A stretch of 38,721 nt of DNA, taken from contig JAEZIX010000017.1 of NCBI GenBank assembly GCA_023415935.1, forward strand, positions 1-38,721. The letters are read 5' to 3'. The position numbers and the translations under genes are program-made. This DNA comes from Cyanobacteria bacterium OH_CDB_20 (lineage in GTDB: Bacteria; Cyanobacteriota; Vampirovibrionia; Gastranaerophilales; Gastranaerophilaceae). Within the stretch, counting starts at the first letter, position 1. Each line of letters starts with the position of its first letter. Shown here one piece after another: positions 33,374 to 38,721 of the stretch. Below the pieces are notes generated by a model. It saw only the letters and a program-made list of their open reading frames with translations, was not told where the DNA came from and searched no databases.

Positions 33374-35248
33374 CTACTCCTGCGTGTTTTGTTGTGATTT
33401 ATTTGTATAATATGCGATGAAAAGATTAACGAATTCTTGGTCGTAGTTTTCCAGATTTTCGTTGCTCAATAATCTATACAAATCAATCATTTTGTAATTA
33501 GCCAATATGCTTTTGTCTTTTTGAGGCAGCTCTTTTTGGTATTCAGTAAGAAATACACTGATAAATTTATCGCAAGTGACATCAAAAAATGCTTCAACAA
33601 CTTTTGGATCAAAATGGTTTTCTTTTGATTCAATAATGATATCTAATGCGTTTTTAATAGGCATCTTGTCGCGGTAGTGTCTTCTTGAAGTAATTGCGTC
33701 AAACACATCTGCAACAGCAAGTATTCTTCCTCCAACGTGAATTTCATTAGAAGACAGATGTCTGAAATAGCCACTCTTGTCATATTTTTCATGGTGAGAT
33801 GATGCTATTTCAACTACTTCGTCAAATTCCTTGGAAGAACTTATTTTGCTCAAAATGTCGTGGGTAATTTTTACGTGAAGTTTTATATGTTCATATTCTT
33901 CAGGTGTTAATTTGCCTTCTTTTTGTAAAACCGCATCTCTTATCCCTATTTTACCAATATCATGGAGTTTTGCGGCCTTTGCAATTTTTTCTATTTCAAC
34001 TTGAGGAAGTTTTAGTTGCTCGGCAATTATTACCGCATAAAGATTTACTCTTTGAGAGTGACCTGCTGTAATTTTGTCCTTTGCATCGATTGATGCAGCA
34101 AGAGCTTCTATAAAATTATCAAAAAGAAGTTTTTGTTCTCTAATCATTTTTTGCTGGTTGTTTATTAAGAAGTTATTTTCGAGTGATATTCCAGCGCTAG
34201 AGCCTATTGTAATAAGTAGGTCTTCATCTTTTTTTGTAAATTCGCCATCGAATTTATTTAAGACTTGGAATACCCCTATAACTTCGAATTTTGAATTTCT
34301 GATTGGCATACACAATATGTTTCTGGTTACATAACCTGTTTTAAGGTCGATTTCCTTATTAAAACGGTCGTCGTTGTATGCATCTTTTATGTGGATGGTT
34401 TCGCCTGTTATTGCAACGTGTCCAGCTAGTCCCTTGTCTATAGGGAATCTTATTTCCTTTTCGTCATCAACGCCAAGAGCAACACGTGAATATAGTTCAT
34501 TATGTTCTTTGTCAATCAAAAAGACACTACATCTATCCGCGTTTAAAACCAATTTTGTTTGTTCAGCAATTGTTTTTAAAAGTGAGTCAAGATTGGTTTC
34601 AGCAGAAATGGTTCGTGCAATTTTTAGCATTGCAATCATAGGGTCTTGTGCAGGTGCGGATGCTGTTTTTGTGTCGCCGCACTTTTCCATTATTTCTGTT
34701 TTGATAGTTTCAAGTTTTTTGAGTATTTGTTCAAAATTTTCTTCTTCAGCAATTTTATGCGCTATATTTAAGTACATTTTTGCTTTTTCAATGTTATTAA
34801 TATTTAAATTACATATTGCCATTGTTTCATGGACTTTTAGTTTTACGTAAGGGAAGTTAGAATAGTCAAAGTCCAATCTGTCAAGATATAAAAGCGCTTC
34901 AATATAATTGCCTTCGTTTAAAAATACTTGAGCAAATGCAAGTTTATTGACTATTGTTGCAAGCCCGCTTTCTGTTTGGGCTGCTAAAAATCTTGCCTCT
35001 TCTAAAACGAGGAATGCTTCATAATAAGTTTTTTTGTTTCCTAGATATTCTGTAAGAGCCATAAAAGATAAACAAACAGAAACCAGCTCAGGCATATTAA
35101 TATCATTAAAAACCTGATGCGCGTCTTTTAATTTCTGATAGGAAGAGTCATAATTTTTTGCTTCAAACTCAAAAAAAGCTTCCTTAAGTACAATAATTTC
35201 AGCATTAAAAAGCTCTTGATTTTCATTTGTTAGTTCAAAATTTGCCAT
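33374..35248 (-). CDS. TPR-GAF-HD-GYP-like signalling phosphodiesterase with degenerate GYP motif
   Basis: A 624-residue protein: a helical TPR-like region (about 10-190), a GAF sensor domain (about 205-360, 'RFPIDKGLAGHVA' to 'GVFQVLNKF'), and an HD-GYP-like domain (about 380-560). The metal site is present: 'AGHSQR' (397), 'HDIGK' with His429/Asp430, 'HHEKYD' (485-490), and 'AVADVFDAITSRR' with Asp514. HD-GYP enzymes break down cyclic di-GMP. The defining 'DGxGYP' is here Asp490-Lys-Ser-Gly-Tyr-Phe495, so Pro is lost and the loop differs. It is the first gene of a five-gene operon; GGTGG lies just before the ATG. I infer a cytoplasmic sensor enzyme; whether it still cleaves c-di-GMP is uncertain. 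Confidence 0.88.
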   Translation of the reverse strand: MANFELTNENQELFNAEIIVLKEAFFEFEAKNYDSSYQKLKDAHQVFNDINMPELVSVCLSFMALTEYLGNKKTYYEAFLVLEEARFLAAQTESGLATIVNKLAFAQVFLNEGNYIEALLYLDRLDFDYSNFPYVKLKVHETMAICNLNINNIEKAKMYLNIAHKIAEEENFEQILKKLETIKTEIMEKCGDTKTASAPAQDPMIAMLKIARTISAETNLDSLLKTIAEQTKLVLNADRCSVFLIDKEHNELYSRVALGVDDEKEIRFPIDKGLAGHVAITGETIHIKDAYNDDRFNKEIDLKTGYVTRNILCMPIRNSKFEVIGVFQVLNKFDGEFTKKDEDLLITIGSSAGISLENNFLINNQQKMIREQKLLFDNFIEALAASIDAKDKITAGHSQRVNLYAVIIAEQLKLPQVEIEKIAKAAKLHDIGKIGIRDAVLQKEGKLTPEEYEHIKLHVKITHDILSKISSSKEFDEVVEIASSHHEKYDKSGYFRHLSSNEIHVGGRILAVADVFDAITSRRHYRDKMPIKNALDIIIESKENHFDPKVVEAFFDVTCDKFISVFLTEYQKELPQKDKSILANYKMIDLYRLLSNENLENYDQEFVNLFIAYYTNKSQQNTQE

Positions 35249-35345
35249 TCTTCCACCACTATAAAATTCTCCACAAATATATTATACATTATATTCTGCA
35301 ATATATATCATTAATTTAGTATAATTCTGACAAAAGTTAAACAAT

Positions 35346-35374
35346 TTGCAAGCGTTCTATTATTAATTTATAAT
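35346..35374 (+). promoter_or_regulatory. Strong promoter abutting the GT2 start codon
   Basis: TTGCAA (35346-35351), 17 bases, TATAAT (35369-35374), then six bases and ATG (35381). There is no Shine-Dalgarno sequence between -10 and ATG, so transcription should begin at or near the start codon. Confidence 0.65.
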
Positions 35375-35380
35375 GCTCCT

Positions 35381-36073
35381 ATGAAAAAAATAAGCATTAT
35401 AATACCTGTCTACAATGAAAAAAATACGATTTTTGCTATTCTTGATGAGGTAGAGAAAACTGATTTTTGTTCTTTGGAAAAAGAAATAATATTAATTGAT
35501 GATTGTTCAACAGATGGATCTTCTAATATATTAGACGGTTTGAAAAACAAGTATAAAATTTTGCATCATTCAGTTAATATGGGAAAAGGTGCTGCAATCA
35601 GAACCGGTATAACAGCTGCAACCGGAGATATAATAGTTATTCAAGATGCTGATTTAGAGTATTCTCCTAAGGATTATCCGGCATTGATTAAACCAGTTAT
35701 TGCAGGTGAAGCCGATGTTGTGTATGGTTCAAGATTCCTGTCACAGAGCTCTTCTAAGAATTATATGATTGCAAATTATATTGGGAATAAGGTTTTAACC
35801 ATGTTTGCAAACATTTTATTTGGCTCAAAACTTACAGATATGGAAACTTGTTATAAGGTTTTTAAATCGGAGTTTATAAAAAATATTAATATAAAATCAA
35901 ACAGGTTTGATTTTGAGCCTGAAATTACTGCAAAAGTTTTAAAACAAAAGATAAAAATAAAAGAACTCCCAATTACCTATGATGCAAGAGCAATACACGA
36001 AGGTAAGAAGATAACCTGGGTGGATGGAGTCCATGCAATACTAGCGCTTTTGAGATTTAGATTTTTCGACTAA
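35381..36073 (+). CDS. Family 2 glycosyltransferase (dolichol-phosphate mannosyltransferase-like)
   Basis: A 230-residue GT-A enzyme. The N-terminus 'ISIIIPVYNEKNTIFAIL', 'ILIDDCSTDGS', 'NMGKGAAIRTGI', and the metal-binding 'QDADLEYSP' (Asp89 to Asp91) are the family signature; 'VVYGSRFL' and 'DMETCYKVFK' are typical of DPM1/GtrB-like enzymes. Unlike GtrB it has no C-terminal membrane helices, so it resembles DPM1 or stands free. It would transfer a sugar from a nucleotide donor to a polyprenyl phosphate. A GT-C-like protein at 3289 could use such a lipid-sugar, but no link is proven. It appears leaderless. Confidence 0.9.
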   Translation: MKKISIIIPVYNEKNTIFAILDEVEKTDFCSLEKEIILIDDCSTDGSSNILDGLKNKYKILHHSVNMGKGAAIRTGITAATGDIIVIQDADLEYSPKDYPALIKPVIAGEADVVYGSRFLSQSSSKNYMIANYIGNKVLTMFANILFGSKLTDMETCYKVFKSEFIKNINIKSNRFDFEPEITAKVLKQKIKIKELPITYDARAIHEGKKITWVDGVHAILALLRFRFFD

Positions 36074-36445
36074 TCAAATTTCAGGATGTTTGTTAAAATA
36101 GTCCTTAGCTGTTTCTGCTTTTTCACGCATAATAACTTTTATTGTTTCTTTAATTATTTGACACATATCTTTTTCAATTGTTCTTAACTCAAGCTCAAAT
36201 TGATTTTGTTTAAGTATTGAAAAATTGTTATAGTCGAAGTTTTTTTTGATTTCATCAATCTTTTTTTCGTGATCTTTTATTATATCTAGTATCTCAGCTA
36301 CTTCATCTTCAGTCATAAATAGCTGTTTTTGAAGCTGAAAAGCAAATTTCTTTTTTGCTTGTTCTCTTATTATATAAACTTCTTCAATGCCTTCTTCAGG
36401 CTTTGTAAAATTAAATAATCCTTTTAATGAGTCAAAAAAATCCAT
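36074..36445 (-). CDS. Small coiled-coil protein of unknown function
   Basis: A 123-residue, Lys/Glu-rich protein that is almost wholly helical, with a likely coiled coil across about 20-115 ('EVAEILDIIKDHEKKIDEIK'). There is no signal peptide or membrane segment. GGGA lies before the ATG. It begins 14 bases after the radical SAM stop, so they share a transcript. The stop abuts the convergent GT2 gene. No function is known to me. Confidence 0.65.
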   Translation of the reverse strand: MDFFDSLKGLFNFTKPEEGIEEVYIIREQAKKKFAFQLQKQLFMTEDEVAEILDIIKDHEKKIDEIKKNFDYNNFSILKQNQFELELRTIEKDMCQIIKETIKVIMREKAETAKDYFNKHPEI

Positions 36446-36459
36446 TATATTTCCCTTAT

Positions 36460-38259
36460 TTAGAACCTATAATTAGAAACCCAGTCAGAGCCGTATTTAT
36501 CTATATATAAGAATAGAAGCTCTCTGCTGATAAGCTGGAATATTAGTCCGTTGCCATATACCTCAAAGGCCTTCTTTGCGCACAAGTCAGACATTTCGTT
36601 GAGTTCTTCTTTGGTCATTCCTTTTGCTGTAAAAGTATATGTTGGTGAGAATTCTTCTTCTTGTTTCGTTTCTCCTACAACACCGTATTTTTCAGGAGTT
36701 TCTCTTAACTTAGTGTGTTTGCCCATTGTAAAAATACTTTTCCCGTAAACGTTTATTATATCTGAGTTTTTGCAAACCATATCTATTGTCTTCATTGCGT
36801 CTTCTTTTGTTTCAGCAGGAAATCCAAAGAAGATGAACGCAAAATTAAAAATGCCCGCTTCTCTTGAGTTTCTTAGTACTTCGAGTCTTTTGTCAAAATC
36901 AACGCCTTTATTTATTAAATCCATTATTCTTCTTGAGCCGGATTCTAACCCCCATAAAACCATTCTAAGCCCTGCTTTATATGCTTTTTGCATAATTTCT
37001 TTTGAAAATTCACTCTCAAGCCTTGCATCACAAAAGAAAGTAATATTTAAATCTTCTTTTATGAACCTATCAGACATCTCTTCCATATATTTGGGGCCGA
37101 TAGCTTCATCAATAAATTCGAACTTGGTTATACCGTACTTTGATTTCATTTCTTTTATTTGCTCAACAAGGCTATCCAAGTTTTTAATGTTGTAATGCAT
37201 TCCAAAGTCGTGATCGCAAAAACTGCATTTTCGCCAGTAACATCCTCTTGAAGTTTGGAAAGGCATAATTAATTCAGGAACAAAATATTTATCCAGTTCA
37301 AACCCTTTAAGGCTAATTGGCTTCATATTGTTGAGTTTCATAGGTTCGACTTTTGGGTTTGATAATACTTTTCCGTTTTTTAAATACATTAGATTAGATA
37401 CTTTTTCAATCGGTATTTTTCCGGCAACATATTCTGCAAGTTCAAGTACAGGAGTTTCGCCTTCTTCTACAATGAGGGAATCTGCGAAAAGCTCAAAAAA
37501 TTCAGGTCTTTTTTCTAATGATTCTGTTACTCTAGCAAAGAAATTCCCGCCGATACTTATGTGCACGTCGGTTTCCTTTTTTAATATAGAAGCGAGCGTC
37601 AATCCTGCAATTATTTGGCTTGATGAATTTATTGAAATACCAATCTGGTCAGGCTTTTTATCTAGGATTTTTGGCAGCATACGTTTATAAAAATCGATGT
37701 ATATATTGGTATCTTCGTCAAAAACATAATACTTAATACTGTCAAAATTTAGCTCAAAATGCTGATTGTTATAACTACTCAGGCTTATTATTGCTGGAAA
37801 ATAAGGCATTGATACAATTTTAAGGGCAGTATCAATTATATTTAATGATTGCAATAAAAGTTTCGGGTTATAAAAGTGAGTTTTAGACCGCATTACAGAA
37901 ACTGCACCTTCAACCAGTATTGGAATTTTATCTATATCAGACTTATGTTTTTGAAGAAAGTCTTTTATCATAACGTGTTTTGCCATACGGTTTTTCTGAT
38001 AATTTGTATACGTTTTAAAGTCTTTTCCTCTTTCATAGAAAGATCCAATCTCGGAAAACAGTTCAGGCTCAATTTCTATAGCTCTTTTTAATGATTTTGA
38101 TACAAAGTTTTCTGTTAAAACTTCATTATAAAAATCTAAGTTCAAATCCATTGCACTAACTGAATATTCACTGCCTTCAAACTGCCCCATCAAAGAAGGT
38201 AGGGCAAAATGCGGACTAATTGGCATCCATTGGGGTGGAAAAAGATATAATATATTCAT
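36460..38259 (-). CDS. Radical SAM protein with N-terminal B12-binding-like domain
   Basis: A 599-residue protein. Residues 1-285 hold a Rossmann-like region with 'PDQIGISINSSSQIIAGLTL' and 'HISIGGNF', which resembles a B12-binding domain, but I find no DxHxxG cobalamin motif. The radical SAM core (about 330-520) has 'TSRGCYWRKCSFCDHD' with Cys340, Cys345 and Cys348, a CX4CX2C spacing that is common in this B12-type clade, then 'FEFIDEAIGP', 'MVLWGLESGSRRIM' and 'FAFIFFGFPAET'. Members modify small molecules, lipids or RNA and peptides. The substrate cannot be inferred. It lies in a pair with the downstream coiled-coil gene. A TATAAT on the minus strand (complement of about 38285-38290) lies about 25 bases before the start. 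Confidence 0.85.
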   Translation of the reverse strand: MNILYLFPPQWMPISPHFALPSLMGQFEGSEYSVSAMDLNLDFYNEVLTENFVSKSLKRAIEIEPELFSEIGSFYERGKDFKTYTNYQKNRMAKHVMIKDFLQKHKSDIDKIPILVEGAVSVMRSKTHFYNPKLLLQSLNIIDTALKIVSMPYFPAIISLSSYNNQHFELNFDSIKYYVFDEDTNIYIDFYKRMLPKILDKKPDQIGISINSSSQIIAGLTLASILKKETDVHISIGGNFFARVTESLEKRPEFFELFADSLIVEEGETPVLELAEYVAGKIPIEKVSNLMYLKNGKVLSNPKVEPMKLNNMKPISLKGFELDKYFVPELIMPFQTSRGCYWRKCSFCDHDFGMHYNIKNLDSLVEQIKEMKSKYGITKFEFIDEAIGPKYMEEMSDRFIKEDLNITFFCDARLESEFSKEIMQKAYKAGLRMVLWGLESGSRRIMDLINKGVDFDKRLEVLRNSREAGIFNFAFIFFGFPAETKEDAMKTIDMVCKNSDIINVYGKSIFTMGKHTKLRETPEKYGVVGETKQEEEFSPTYTFTAKGMTKEELNEMSDLCAKKAFEVYGNGLIFQLISRELLFLYIDKYGSDWVSNYRF

Positions 38260-38367
38260 ATTTTATAGTCTCTTTTCTTTCTAGATTATATTTGGCTGAG
38301 TCTTACTTCAACATATAAACAGTTGATGTTTGTAATAAAACTTAATAAAGCAATATAGAAAAAGCAA

Positions 38368-38399
38368 TTGTATATTATGTATATACTTTATATATACAA
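38368..38399 (+). promoter_or_regulatory. Symmetric AT-rich repeat at a promoter
   Basis: TTGTATAT (38368-38375) and its inverted copy ATATACAA (38392-38399) flank a palindromic GTATATAC (38379-38386). A TTGTAT -35 with 17 bases to a TATATA -10 (38391-38396) can be read in the same bases, upstream of the 38429 gene. This may be a regulated promoter with an operator. Confidence 0.4.
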
Positions 38400-38428
38400 A
38401 GAGAGTTACTATAGAATTGGAGAAATCT

Positions 38429-38721
38429 ATGGTTCAAAAGATAAAGTTGAAAACCACGACTGATAAAAATAATACAAATCCTACTGCTACAACTGCAGCA
38501 TCGTCATCTGGAACAAAAACAAGTTCCTTAAATACTAAATATATTAAAAAATTTGATTCGGTATTTTCAAGTACTGGGGATGCCAAAAAAAATATTACGA
38601 ATTTATTTTCTTCTGTTAAAGAAAGAAACGCTGCTGATACCGAAAAAATTCACGGTATGAGTGAAGAAGAATATGACGAGTATCAGGCTTATGCAAGAGA
38701 TACATATGGTATACAGCTTGA
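38429..38721 (+). CDS. Unknown low-complexity protein (3' end missing)
   Basis: GGAG lies seven bases before the ATG, and the frame stays open to the window edge (97 residues visible). The N-terminus is Thr/Ser/Ala/Lys-rich ('PTATTAASSSGTKTSS'), then a helical part with 'NITNLFSSVKERNAA' and an acidic 'MSEEEYDEYQAYARD'. There is no signal peptide. No family is recognised and the function is unknown. Confidence 0.7.
   Translation, partial: MVQKIKLKTTTDKNNTNPTATTAASSSGTKTSSLNTKYIKKFDSVFSSTGDAKKNITNLFSSVKERNAADTEKIHGMSEEEYDEYQAYARDTYGIQL

Noticed and set aside
34374..34850. A 158-codon plus-strand open frame
   Set aside because: Antisense to the HD-GYP gene, with no Shine-Dalgarno site and composition typical of a shadow frame.
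1..38721. Search for CRISPR arrays, insertion sequences, phage genes and attachment sites
   Set aside because: No regularly spaced repeat array, transposase or integrase motif, or flanking inverted repeats were seen; composition is even across the window.

Overview
This is an AT-rich, densely packed chromosomal window with about 33 complete genes, one gene cut at each end, and no gene-free stretch longer than about 230 bases. There is no rRNA, tRNA, transposase, phage gene or CRISPR array that I can recognise. The cell envelope is Gram-negative (TolC-type outer membrane channel, exported CtpA). The gene mix is a MacAB-TolC-type exporter, a membrane pyrophosphatase, an NfnA-type flavoprotein and two response regulators with LuxR-type DNA-binding ends, plus several lineage-specific proteins with a short 'PSF' motif near the N-terminus. 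It resembles what I know of the non-photosynthetic gut relatives of Cyanobacteria (Melainabacteria, order Gastranaerophilales). That placement is an inference from gene content and base composition, not a proven assignment. The standard genetic code fits. TTG and GTG starts are common and are often backed by good ribosome binding sites.

Layout. 1-6700: tail of an NADH oxidase / CoA-disulfide reductase-like flavoenzyme, CtpA protease, a small winged-helix-like protein, a polytopic GT-C-like membrane protein, an AcsE-like methyltetrahydrofolate methyltransferase and an alpha/beta hydrolase. 6785-13321: ilvC; a two-gene minus-strand unit (nucleotidyltransferase fusion, then a Cys-His-Asp enzyme resembling bacterial effectors); two small unknown genes; nfnA with a 58-residue four-cysteine protein; a PDZ-less trypsin-like protease. 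13460-20718: GlcD-type FAD oxidase, cutA and an HExxH protein in one run, then tolC-macA-macB(ATPase)-macB(permease) as a tightly overlapping operon. 20720-25638: a membrane-anchored Cys-containing protein, a secreted HExxH protein, a DUF4013-like membrane protein, two sugar-type ABC permeases and an unknown protein. 25831-29807: hppA and an AAA+ ATPase. 29857-35248: a five-gene minus-strand signalling operon (TPR-GAF-HD-GYP protein, secreted TPR protein, two response regulators, pentapeptide-repeat protein). 35381-38721: GT2 glycosyltransferase, a coiled-coil protein, a radical SAM protein and the start of an unknown low-complexity protein.

How it works together. The energy genes (pyrophosphatase, NfnA, NADH oxidase, GlcD) suggest an anaerobic fermentative cell that recovers energy from pyrophosphate and balances NADH, NADPH and ferredoxin. 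The most unusual items are: the Cys-His-Asp enzyme paired with an extended nucleotidyltransferase; the kinase-less response-regulator / degenerate HD-GYP operon with a 20-bp-period tandem repeat; an orphan AcsE-type methyltransferase; and several genes whose -10 box sits only 6-7 bases before the ATG, which suggests leaderless mRNAs alongside genes with Shine-Dalgarno sites.
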